Below are positions 16,554-24,068 of a DNA stretch of 34,941 nucleotides, one piece after another. Every line of letters begins with the position of its first letter. Position 1 is the stretch's first letter. The stretch comes from Campylobacter volucris (GTDB lineage: Bacteria > Campylobacterota > Campylobacteria > Campylobacterales > Campylobacteraceae). Made by a program: the position numbers and the translations under genes. The stretch covers positions 1 through 34,941 of the forward strand of contig NZ_VOWJ01000036.1 in the NCBI RefSeq assembly GCF_008011665.1, in the 5' to 3' direction. A model generated the notes under the pieces. That model ran no database searches and was not told the DNA's origin. It saw only the letters and a program-made list of their open reading frames with translations.

Positions 16554-17681
16554 ATGATGAGAGAGATAATATCAACAGGTAATAATTTAGTAGCAAAGGC
16601 GGCTATTGATTGTGGATGTAAATTTTTTGGTGGTTATCCTATCACTCCAAGTTCTGAAATAGCACATGAGTTAAGTCATATGCTACCAAAAAATGATGGT
16701 ACATTTATCCAAATGGAGGATGAAATTTCAGGTATTAGTGTAGCCCTTGGAGCTTCTATGAGCGGGGTTAAATCAATGACAGCTAGTAGCGGTCCTGGAA
16801 TTTCTTTAAAAGCTGAACAAATTGGCTTGGGATTTATTGCTGAAATTCCACTTGTTATAGTAAATGTTATGAGAGGAGGGCCTTCAACTGGGCTTCCAAC
16901 TAGGGTTGCACAAGGTGATTTGTTTCAAGCTAAAGCTCCAACACATGGTGATTATGCAAGTATAGCTTTAGCTCCTGCTTCTTTGGAAGAAGCTTATACT
17001 GAAACAATTAGAGCTTTTAATTTAGCTGAAAAATATATGACTCCCGTGTTTTTACTTTTAGATGAAACGGTAGGGCATATGAATGGTAAAGCATTTTTGC
17101 CTGAGTTAAACGAATTAGAAATTATTAATCGTAAAAAATTTGAAGGTGATAAAAAAGATTACAAGCCTTATGCAGCAGGTGAAAATGAAGCTGCTATTTT
17201 AAATCCATTTTTTCAAGGATATCGTTACCATATAACCGGACTTCATCATGGAGATATAGGTTTTCCTACTGAAGATGGGGCTATAGTAGATAAAAATATA
17301 AAAAGACTCATAGGTAAAATTAAAAACAATGTTGATGATATATGTAAATGGGAAGAATTTATGCTTGATGATGCACAGTTTTTAATCATAGCTTATGGGA
17401 GTGTTGCAAGATCGGCTAAAGAGGCTATATTAAGACTTAGAGAAGAAGGCTTTAAAGTGGGGCTTTTTAGACCTATTACTTTATATCCTGTAGCCGAGAA
17501 AAAAATAGCTCAAGTTGTTTCTAAATTTGATAAAGTTATGGTTAGTGAGCTTAATATGGGTCAATATTTAGAAGAAATTCAAAGATCAAGTAAAAGAGAT
17601 GACTTTATAAGCTTGCATCGTGCAAATGGACGTCCTATAACACCTAGTGAAATTATTGCTAAAGTAAAGGAGAATATGTAA
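16554..17681 (+). CDS. oorA: 2-oxoglutarate:acceptor oxidoreductase, alpha subunit
   Basis: 375-aa subunit of the same oxidoreductase. It carries the pyrimidine-binding region of the thiamine diphosphate enzyme: GGYPITPSSEIAHEL near residue 23, MEDEISGISVALGASMSG, then SSGPGISLKAE. The C-terminal part (LIIAYGSVARSAKEAI, then GLFRPITLYP) is the transketolase C-terminal-like domain. There are two adjacent ATG codons (16554 and 16557); AGGAAAA fits either. The stop TAA overlaps the ATG of oorB by one base, so translation is coupled. Confidence 0.95.
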   Translation: MMREIISTGNNLVAKAAIDCGCKFFGGYPITPSSEIAHELSHMLPKNDGTFIQMEDEISGISVALGASMSGVKSMTASSGPGISLKAEQIGLGFIAEIPLVIVNVMRGGPSTGLPTRVAQGDLFQAKAPTHGDYASIALAPASLEEAYTETIRAFNLAEKYMTPVFLLLDETVGHMNGKAFLPELNELEIINRKKFEGDKKDYKPYAAGENEAAILNPFFQGYRYHITGLHHGDIGFPTEDGAIVDKNIKRLIGKIKNNVDDICKWEEFMLDDAQFLIIAYGSVARSAKEAILRLREEGFKVGLFRPITLYPVAEKKIAQVVSKFDKVMVSELNMGQYLEEIQRSSKRDDFISLHRANGRPITPSEIIAKVKENM

Positions 17682-18526
17682 TGGCTTTTAATTATGATGA
17701 GTATTTAAGGGTAGATAAGCTTCCTACTCAATGGTGCTGGGGTTGTGGTGATGGAGTAGTTTTAAAAGCTATTATCCGAGCTATACAAAAATTAGAATGG
17801 AATATGGATGATGTTTGTTTGGTTTCTGGTATAGGTTGTAGTGGTAGAATGAGTTCTTATGTAAATTGCAACACTGTTCATACAACTCATGGTAGAGCTA
17901 TAGCTTATGCAACTGGTATAAAGTTAGCAAATCCTAAAAAACATGTGATAGTAGTAAGTGGCGATGGCGATACCTTAGCAATTGGCGGAAACCACACAAT
18001 TCATGGCTGTAGAAGAAACATAGATTTAACTCATATTTTAATCAATAATTTTATATATGGTCTTACAAATTCTCAAACTTCACCTACAACACCACAAGGA
18101 TTTTACACAGTAACTGCTCAAGCTGGAAATATTGACCCAAATTTTGACGCATGTGAGCTTACAAAAGCTGCTGGAGCTTCATTTGTAGCAAGAACAAATG
18201 TGATAGAAGCAAATAAATTAGAAAATATTATTTATAAAGCTTTAGCACATAAAGGATATAGTTTTGTAGATGTTTTTTCAAATTGCCATATTAATTTAGG
18301 TAGAAAAAATAAAATGGGTGAAGCCGTAACAATGCTTGATTGGATAAAGGATCGTTGTGTGGAAAGGAATAAATTTGAACAACTTGATGAAGATCAAAAA
18401 CAAGATAAATTTCCTACAGGAATTTTACATCAAGATGAAAATAAAACAGAATATTGTGATGCTTATGAAGAGGTAAGAAAGGCTTTAAAAGAAAAAAGAA
18501 TGATTGACCTAGGGGTTTTAAAATGA
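17681..18526 (+). CDS. oorB: 2-oxoglutarate:acceptor oxidoreductase, beta subunit
   Basis: 281-aa subunit that binds thiamine diphosphate. The diphosphate/Mg motif is VVSGDGDTLAIGGNHTIHGCRRNIDLTHILINNFIYGLTN in outline (GDGD, then N with IYG). The N-terminal WCWGCGDG and the later SGIGCSGR supply cysteines typical for an iron-sulfur ligand in this subunit. AAGGAG lies eight bases upstream of the ATG. It overlaps oorA by one base and oorC by four (ATGA). Confidence 0.95.
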   Translation: MAFNYDEYLRVDKLPTQWCWGCGDGVVLKAIIRAIQKLEWNMDDVCLVSGIGCSGRMSSYVNCNTVHTTHGRAIAYATGIKLANPKKHVIVVSGDGDTLAIGGNHTIHGCRRNIDLTHILINNFIYGLTNSQTSPTTPQGFYTVTAQAGNIDPNFDACELTKAAGASFVARTNVIEANKLENIIYKALAHKGYSFVDVFSNCHINLGRKNKMGEAVTMLDWIKDRCVERNKFEQLDEDQKQDKFPTGILHQDENKTEYCDAYEEVRKALKEKRMIDLGVLK

Positions 18527-19080
18527 AATTTCAATTAAGATTTTGTGGAGAAGGTGGTCAAGGGGTAATTACTGCTGGTGAAATTTTAGCTAAGGCTGCT
18601 ATAAAAGAAGGTCGCAATGCTTTTAAAGCTTCTACTTATACTTCTCAAGTTAGAGGTGGGCCAACCAAGGTTGATATTATTATTGATGAAAAAGAAATTT
18701 TCTTTCCTTATGCAGTAGAAGGTGAAGTTGGTTTTATGCTTTCAACTGCTGATAAAGGATATCAAGGTTTTAAGGATGGGGTAGAAAAAAATGGCATTAT
18801 GGTGATAGAACCAAATTTAGTCCATCCAAGTAAAGAAGATTATGATAAATGGAAAATTTTCGAAATTCCTATCATCACTATAGCTAAAGAAGAAGTTGGA
18901 AATGTTGCCACTCAGTCAGTTGTAGCACTAGCTATTGCTGCTTATATGAGTAAATGTATTGATGCTCAAGCTTTAAAAAATATCATGCTAGAAATGGTAC
19001 CTGCCAAAACCAAAGATGCTAATTCAAAAGCTTTTGATTTGGGTATACAATATGCAAGTAAAGCTCAAGCAAATTCTTAA
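18523..19080 (+). CDS. oorC: 2-oxoglutarate:acceptor oxidoreductase, gamma subunit
   Basis: 185-aa catalytic-domain subunit of the 2-oxoacid oxidoreductase family. The motif FCGEGGQGVITAGEILAKAA near the N terminus and TYTSQVRGGPTKVDI are the family signatures. It is last in the operon. Its stop codon lies inside a perfect 30-nt palindrome, which probably ends the transcript. Confidence 0.95.
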   Translation: MKFQLRFCGEGGQGVITAGEILAKAAIKEGRNAFKASTYTSQVRGGPTKVDIIIDEKEIFFPYAVEGEVGFMLSTADKGYQGFKDGVEKNGIMVIEPNLVHPSKEDYDKWKIFEIPIITIAKEEVGNVATQSVVALAIAAYMSKCIDAQALKNIMLEMVPAKTKDANSKAFDLGIQYASKAQANS

Positions 19081-19096
19081 ATTTAAGAATTTGCTT
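19067..19096. terminator. Perfect palindrome at the oorC stop, probable terminator
   Basis: Two 15-nt arms (AAGCAAATTCTTAAA and its exact complement) with no loop base between them; the last codons and stop of oorC make the left arm. It is not followed by a clear T run, so intrinsic termination may be inefficient, or the structure may protect the 3' end. Confidence 0.6.
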
Positions 19097-19123
19097 AAAA
19101 TTTATTATTTGTAAAATTATCAT

Positions 19124-19129
19124 TATAAT
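19124..19129 (+). promoter_or_regulatory. Retained -10 element ahead of the decayed ilv genes
   Basis: TATAAT about 27 bp before the old ilvI start, in a T-rich context. The genes behind it are dead, but lpxD follows them, so the promoter may be kept for lpxD. Confidence 0.5.
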
Positions 19130-19155
19130 ATTTCTTATTTTGATTAAAGGTAAAA

Positions 19156-20303
19156 ATGAGCGAGCTAGGTGACTTGTAAATTATTTGCGAAGCATTAAAA
19201 GAAGAAGATATTAAAGTAGTGTTTGACTATTTTAGATGGACTACTTTAAATATTTATGATGAAATTTATAAGTAAACTTATTTAAACATAATATTGGTAA
19301 GATGCGAATAAGCTGCATTGCATAGTGCAGATGCTTATGCTAGAATGAGCATAGAGGTTGGAGTAGCGATAGTAAAGTTTTACTAATATGGTCACAGAAT
19401 TGACTACTGCTTGCATCGTTGCTCCACTAATATTGATTTTGGTTTAAGTTATAAATTCATTAATTAGTATTGATATTATAGGTATTTTAAGATCATGTGT
19501 AAAGCATAATTATTTGATAAAAAGTATATAAAAATTACTAAAAATTTTTAAAAGAAGCGAGCAAGTCTTTGTTTTACCTTAGTTACGGATGTATAGCATC
19601 TAATGCTAGTGAATTTGCTAAACATATAAAAATAGTTTATATTGATATAGACTAAGTTCTATTTCTAAAATTACCTTTCTATAGCGGGTGATGAAAAAGT
19701 GTAGATTAAGATATTTTAGAAAAATTAAAACAAGAAAATATTGATTATATAAAATACTAAGAATTAACTTTATTCTTCAAGTTATGAAGATAGTAATGAA
19801 ATTATGCAAAGCTAGCTCCTGATGCTAGAATAATCACTGATATTGATCAGTATTAAGCACATTTATCCTTTTAGCTACCAAAGACAATTAGCTACTAGCG
19901 GTAAGAAAGAAACTATCGATCATTCTTTACACTCGCTACTTTATGGGTAAAATTGGTTGTTAATTTTATTGGTTATTGTTTATTTTGATGAATATCCAAG
20001 AATTAATGACAGTAAATTCATATGGTATTAAAGTGATTAATATTATTTTCAATAATTTTCTCTTATGTATGGTTTATATAATGATAAAGTATGTTTTATA
20101 AAGAAAGATTTTCTAATACAAATTTAATCAATAGTATAGCTAAATGATTTGATTATGAGGTCTATAGTGTATCAGCAAAAGATGAATTAAAATGTTTTTG
20201 TTGGTGCTTTAAAATCTTCAAAAACCTCTATATTAAAATAAATATTTTATTGATAGTGCTAGCGAGTGAAGTTATATATAATTATGATATTTCTTAGTTA
20301 TGA
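19156..20303 (+). pseudogene. ilvI: Decayed acetolactate synthase large subunit (ilvI)
   Basis: No frame is open, but stretches of the thiamine diphosphate enzyme acetohydroxyacid synthase can be read in order: IICEALKEEDIKVVF, then LNIYDEIYK, AALHSADAYARMS, VGVAIV, then GILRSCVKHNYLIKS, SYQRQLATSG, MNIQELMT, and KVINIIFNN. Many in-frame stops and frame changes separate them. The cofactor motif GDGS near LVVNFIG is lost (it now reads GYCLF). Only about 1.15 kb remains of a normal 1.7 kb, so there are internal deletions. The old ATG at 19156 still has AAAGG upstream. The first step of valine, leucine and isoleucine synthesis is therefore missing at this locus. The right end is approximate. Confidence 0.88.
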
Positions 20304-20318
20304 AAACAAGGATAAAAA

Positions 20319-20729
20319 ATGAAAAAAAGGTTATATTTGTTATTGTTTAATGAATATATGGTTTTATCTAATGTTATTGGATTGTTTTCTGGTAGAGGTT
20401 ATAATATAGTAGCACAATTAGAAGATAAAGAATTTTTTAGAATAAACATAGTTACTTTAAGTAATGAGAGGGTATTTGAGCAAATTATTAAACAGCTTTA
20501 TAGAAAAAGAAACATCTTTAGTATAAAAAAATTGCATTAAATGAAAATTTTACAGGATTTGATGTAATTTAAAAGCTTATATATGGTAAAGTTATATATA
20601 ACGATAGTCAAATCATTATAGCTGTATATACTGATGATGTATTAAGTATAGATAATTTTATAAAAACTATGAAAAATATAATCCAGTCAGTATAGCAAGA
20701 AGTGGTTTTATTTTAATGGAGGCAAAATG
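20319..20729 (+). pseudogene. ilvH: Decayed acetolactate synthase small subunit (ilvH)
   Basis: The start is intact: an ACT-type regulatory domain with LLLFNEYMVLSNVIGLFSGRGYNI, then EDKEFFRINIVTLSNERVFEQIIKQLYR, after which the frame is lost at about 20540. Further pieces are readable in other frames: ALNENFTGFDVI, GKVIYNDSQIIIAVYTDDV, IDNFIKTMK, and finally [12 protein letters not shown] followed by a TGA that overlaps the lpxD ATG (ATGA at 20727-20730). About ten residues after GYNI are deleted. The 73-aa open part might be translated but lacks the end of the ACT domain and has no catalytic partner. ilvH directly precedes lpxD in C. jejuni, which supports the identification. Confidence 0.88.
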
Positions 20730-21689
20730 AAAATTAGCGAAATAGCAAAATTTTTAGGTATAGAATATAGCGGAGAAGATATAGAAATAACTGCCTTAAA
20801 TTCTTTAAATAATGCAAGTTTTACTGAGCTTAGTTATTGTGATGGAGAAAAAAATTCAAAAAAAATTTCAAATACTGATGCAGGCGCAATACTAGTCTCT
20901 AAAGAATTTGAAAATTTAGTTCCAAAAGATAGCATTAAGCTTGTGGTGGATAATCCACATTTATCTTTTGCATTATTAAGCAAACTTTTTGCAAAATCCT
21001 TAGTTTCTTCAAATGTAGAAAAAAAATCAAAAATAGCAAAAAGCGCAAAAATCATGCCTAATGTTTATATAGGAGATAATGTCCAAATCGGAGAAAATGT
21101 TATCATTATGGCTGGAGCCTATATAGGAGATAATGTCAGCATAGGAGAATACACTATCATCCATCCTAATGTGGTAATTTATAATGATACTAAAATAGGG
21201 AAAAAATGTCATTTGCTTGCAAATTGTGTTATAGGAAGCGATGGTTTTGGTTATGCGCATACTAAAAATGGAGAGCATTATAAAATATATCATAATGGAA
21301 ATGTGATTTTAGAAGATTTTGTGGAAATTGGAGCTTGCACTACGATTGATAGGGCTGTTTTTGAAAGTACTATTATAAAACAAGGAACTAAGATAGATAA
21401 TTTAGTTCAAGTAGGGCATAATTGTGAAATCGGAGAAAATTGTCTTATCGTAGCTCAAAGTGGAATTTCAGGCTCTAGTGTTTTAGGTAAAAATGTTACC
21501 ATGGGTGGTCAAAGCGCTACTAGTGGGCATTTACAAATTGGAGATTTTGCAACTATTGCGGCAAGAGGTGGTGTGACTAAAAATTTAGAAGGTGCTAGAG
21601 TATATGGTGGTTTTCCTATCATGCTTCAAAAAGATTGGTTAAAATTTCAGGCAAAAATGATTGCAAATTTTAAGGATAAACATGAGTAA
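20727..21689 (+). CDS. lpxD: UDP-3-O-(3-hydroxyacyl)glucosamine N-acyltransferase LpxD
   Basis: 320-aa acyltransferase of lipid A synthesis, third committed step, cytoplasmic trimer. The N-terminal uridine-binding domain (1-100) is followed by about ten left-handed hexapeptide repeats ([20 protein letters not shown] and so on); the catalytic histidine is probably His231 in [11 protein letters not shown] short C-terminal helix ends in KDKHE. Its RBS (GGAGG) lies inside the last codons of the ilvH remnant, and the ATG overlaps the old ilvH stop. Lipid A synthesis is normally essential, so this gene must still be transcribed through or within the decayed ilv region. Confidence 0.95.
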   Translation: MKISEIAKFLGIEYSGEDIEITALNSLNNASFTELSYCDGEKNSKKISNTDAGAILVSKEFENLVPKDSIKLVVDNPHLSFALLSKLFAKSLVSSNVEKKSKIAKSAKIMPNVYIGDNVQIGENVIIMAGAYIGDNVSIGEYTIIHPNVVIYNDTKIGKKCHLLANCVIGSDGFGYAHTKNGEHYKIYHNGNVILEDFVEIGACTTIDRAVFESTIIKQGTKIDNLVQVGHNCEIGENCLIVAQSGISGSSVLGKNVTMGGQSATSGHLQIGDFATIAARGGVTKNLEGARVYGGFPIMLQKDWLKFQAKMIANFKDKHE

Positions 21690-21906
21690 AAAAGTATTAA
21701 AAACTATTGAACTACATGGGAGTAAAAGTGGAGAAATAAGCATTTGTAATATTTCTAATCCTTATGGAGTAGGTAGCGAGGATGTTTTAAGTATAGCAAT
21801 TGCTCTAAAAAAAGAAAGTGGAGTAGATTGGAAAATTCATATCCCTTATGAAAATCTAAAAGAATTAATTTTAGCCTTACAAGAAATAGAAAAAACTAAA
21901 GCCTAA
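21682..21906 (+). CDS. Small conserved-looking protein downstream of lpxD
   Basis: 74-aa protein beginning [17 protein letters not shown]; the ATG overlaps the lpxD stop (ATGAGTAA), so translation is probably coupled. An in-frame start 21 bases earlier is inside lpxD and lacks an RBS. It has no membrane segment or signal peptide; the pattern is a short beta-rich first half and a helical tail ([18 protein letters not shown]). I do not recognise the family. Coupling to lpxD suggests a common transcript but does not prove a shared function. Confidence 0.7.
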   Translation: MSKKVLKTIELHGSKSGEISICNISNPYGVGSEDVLSIAIALKKESGVDWKIHIPYENLKELILALQEIEKTKA

Positions 21907-21923
21907 CTTTTTTAAAGGTTAGG
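21902..21923. terminator. Stem-loop after the lpxD unit
   Basis: CCTAAC and GTTAGG (21902-21907 and 21918-21923) around a ten-base loop, starting at the end of the 74-aa gene. No long T run follows. The next 167 bp to the convergent lipoprotein gene contain no gene. Confidence 0.5.
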
Positions 21924-22090
21924 TAAAAATTTATTTTAAAATTTTAAAGTAATATTTATAATAACTAAAATACATAAAAGATATGTTTATAGAAATTTTG
22001 ACATTAAGAGTATAATCAAATAATATCAATTTTTATCTCAAATTTGATATGAAATATTTTAAATATTTTTTATATAAATTTAAAATATAT

Positions 22091-22687
22091 TTAATAAATT
22101 TTATTATCTTTGTAAAATTGTAGTAATTCTTTTGCAAGCTGTGCTTCATTTAAATTTTGATATTGTGGCTTATTTAAAAAATCCATTGTTATGCCCAATT
22201 TTTTAGCACTAATAAAACCAGCATAATTTAGTAAAGTCTTGCTTTTTGAGTTTAAAATCACTATAGTAGGTGTTGCATTGATATTGTATAAACTTGCTAA
22301 TTCTGAAGTGCTTAAATCACTTGTGTGATTTTTGGTAAAGGTGTGAATTTTATCATAATCTATATTTATATAATAAGAAGAATAATCATCTTTAATCTGT
22401 TTTTGCAAAGTTGTATCTTTTAAAATTTCTTCTTTTAATCTGTCACAATATATGCAATTGTTTGCACTAAATATAAGCAAAATATTTTTTTTATCACTTT
22501 TGATATTTGTATTATCTTTAAACAAATGGGCTATCTCTTTGTAAGATTTTTCATCTAAATTTGTCTTTTTGGCGTTATCTTGGGAATAATTTGTGTTATT
22601 AGAGAATAAGTTAAAATCAATTTTATCATTTGAGCAGGCCATAAAAAATACACTGATAATACTTAATTTTAAAATTTTTTTAAACAT
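22091..22687 (-). CDS. Thioredoxin-fold lipoprotein
   Basis: 198-aa protein with a lipoprotein signal: MFKKILKLSIISVFFMAC, lipobox FMAC with Cys18. A thioredoxin-like domain follows, with the redox motif CIYC (Cys78, Cys81) after ILLIFSANN, and the cis-Pro loop ATPTIVIL. It probably works as a thiol reductase or disulfide carrier tethered in the periplasm (SoxW/DsbE-like). The start at 22687 has AAAGGG upstream; an earlier ATG (22714) would break the signal peptide. It lies downstream of the S24 repressor on the same strand but with its own 77-bp gap. The redox partner is unknown. Confidence 0.85.
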   Translation of the reverse strand: MFKKILKLSIISVFFMACSNDKIDFNLFSNNTNYSQDNAKKTNLDEKSYKEIAHLFKDNTNIKSDKKNILLIFSANNCIYCDRLKEEILKDTTLQKQIKDDYSSYYINIDYDKIHTFTKNHTSDLSTSELASLYNINATPTIVILNSKSKTLLNYAGFISAKKLGITMDFLNKPQYQNLNEAQLAKELLQFYKDNKIY

Positions 22688-22764
22688 TTTAAACCCTTTA
22701 ATATTGTTTATCATTATAGCAAATAAGGTTATTTAAAGATTATAAATATACAAAATGTCTAAAT

Positions 22765-23382
22765 TTACATTCTGCTTATGGTTCCTACTACTTTACCCAC
22801 TATTAAAAAATCTCCATTTTGATAATGCACATCAGCATAGCTTAGATTAAAAGAATGTAGATAAACACCTTTATTGCTTTTAAAAATTTGTTTTATAAAT
22901 AAACCATCTCGTGTATTTACCGCAAAAACCCCACCATCTTTAAAGCTTTTATTTTTATCTATCAAACATAAAGATTCGTCTTTTATTTCAGGCTCCATAC
23001 TATCACCTATACAAGGGATGATATCACAATCTTTTGAGCCAAAAAAATCACTTAATTTTTCATCTATTATCACTTCGGAAAAACTCACATTATCATTTAA
23101 AGCACCACCGCCCATGGAAGCATTTACATCATAATATTTTAAAATTTTATAGTTAGTGGAATTTTCAATCAAATCATCATAAAAAAATGCGTTAATATTG
23201 ATATTTTTTTCGTGTAAAAATTGAAGTATTTGTTTATAGGGAATAGAATTTCTAAATTTCATACTATAAAAAGTATCAGGATTGATTTTTAAAGCTTTAG
23301 CTACATCTGAATCTTTAGCATTATTTAAGCCATCTTTTTGGAGTAAAAATTTTATTTTATCTACAATTTGAGTCATTTGCAT
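22765..23382 (-). CDS. S24-family (CI/LexA-like) transcriptional repressor
   Basis: 205-aa protein. The N-terminal 65 residues look like a CI-type helix-turn-helix domain (DSDVAKALKINPDTFYSMKFRNSIPYKQILQFL in outline). The C-terminal peptidase fold has the Ser/Lys dyad: Ser128 in CIGDSMEPEI and Lys164 in GLFIKQIF. The linker VNASMGGGA (86-94) is where such repressors cleave themselves. It is thus expected to be inactivated by self-cleavage, as in an SOS or stress response. The start has AAGGAAG. No prophage gene is nearby, so it may be domesticated or act elsewhere. The promoter carries two copies of AGATATCT that could be its own operator. Confidence 0.85.
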   Translation of the reverse strand: MQMTQIVDKIKFLLQKDGLNNAKDSDVAKALKINPDTFYSMKFRNSIPYKQILQFLHEKNININAFFYDDLIENSTNYKILKYYDVNASMGGGALNDNVSFSEVIIDEKLSDFFGSKDCDIIPCIGDSMEPEIKDESLCLIDKNKSFKDGGVFAVNTRDGLFIKQIFKSNKGVYLHSFNLSYADVHYQNGDFLIVGKVVGTISRM

Positions 23383-23405
23383 ACAACTTCCTTATAAATA
23401 AGAAA

Positions 23406-23434
23406 ATTGTAACAAAAATACTTTTATTTTGCAA
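23406..23434 (-). promoter_or_regulatory. Promoter of the S24 repressor gene
   Basis: On the minus strand TTGCAA (23434-23429), a 17-bp spacer and TACAAT (23411-23406), about 24 bp before the ATG. The -35 hexamer touches the right-hand AGATATCT palindrome. Confidence 0.6.
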
Positions 23435-23460
23435 GATATCTTTTAAAATAAAAGATATCT
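23434..23460. repeat. Perfect 12-bp inverted repeat made of two AGATATCT palindromes
   Basis: AGATATCTTTTA, AAA, TAAAAGATATCT. Each AGATATCT is itself a palindrome, and their centres are 19 bp apart, about two helical turns. The repeat lies between the cft stop and the S24 promoter. It could be the cft terminator (there is no clear T run) or an operator for the repressor. Confidence 0.65.
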
Positions 23461-23468
23461 CCAAGAAG

Positions 23469-23963
23469 TTATTTTTTAATTAAAGTTTTTATATATTGAT
23501 CGATCATATATAAACCATTTCCATTATCACTAATAAGCTTGATTTTATCTACTATACCTCTAAATAGTGCTTCTTCTTCGTGCTGTTCGCTTACATACCA
23601 TTGTAGGAAATTAAAAGTTGAATAGTCTTTGCTTGAAAGCATAAAATCAACAAGATTATTTATAGAAGCTGTGATGCTTTTTTCATGCTCGAAAGTTTTT
23701 TCAAACACATCAAGTAATGATTTAAAATCACTATCAGGTTTTTTCACTTCTTTTAATTCTACTTTAGAATCAGTTTCATTTAAATAAGTGATAAGTTTTC
23801 TTGCATGATCGCTTTCTTCTCTAGCATGTTCAAACAAAAACGCCCCAGCACCATCAAAGCTATGCTCATAGCACCAAGAGCTCATACTTAAATATAAATT
23901 TGCTGCATACATTTCTTTGTTGATTTGCTCATTTAGTAAAGCTATTACTTCTTTTGAAAGCAT
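23469..23963 (-). CDS. cft: Ferritin, iron storage protein
   Basis: 164-aa four-helix-bundle subunit of a 24-mer that oxidises and stores iron in the cytoplasm. The ferroxidase ligands are visible: Glu17 (NKEMYAANLY), Glu50 and His53 (HAREESDHA), Glu94 (FEHEKSI) and the EQHEEE region around residue 130. Length is normal for non-haem bacterial ferritin. The RBS is AAGGAG. In C. jejuni cft is directly followed by divergent pstS; here a defence-like insertion and a two-component system lie between them. Confidence 0.95.
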   Translation of the reverse strand: MLSKEVIALLNEQINKEMYAANLYLSMSSWCYEHSFDGAGAFLFEHAREESDHARKLITYLNETDSKVELKEVKKPDSDFKSLLDVFEKTFEHEKSITASINNLVDFMLSSKDYSTFNFLQWYVSEQHEEEALFRGIVDKIKLISDNGNGLYMIDQYIKTLIKK

Positions 23964-24037
23964 ATTTTCTCCTTTTGATTAATAACTTTATAATGATATA
24001 TTTTTTTGTTTAATTTATACTAAATTTGTATTTTCTA

Positions 24038-24043
24038 TATAAT
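24038..24043 (+). promoter_or_regulatory. Putative -10 element for the KAP NTPase gene
   Basis: TATAAT about 25 bp before the ATG at 24069, in the divergent region shared with cft. Confidence 0.45.
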
Positions 24044-24068
24044 TACACTAAAAAATAAAGAGTAAAAA

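Noticed and set aside
20319-20540. A 73-codon open frame before lpxD as a functional small gene
   Set aside because: It is the 5' part of ilvH, with the rest readable in other frames up to the lpxD start; kept as part of the pseudogene.
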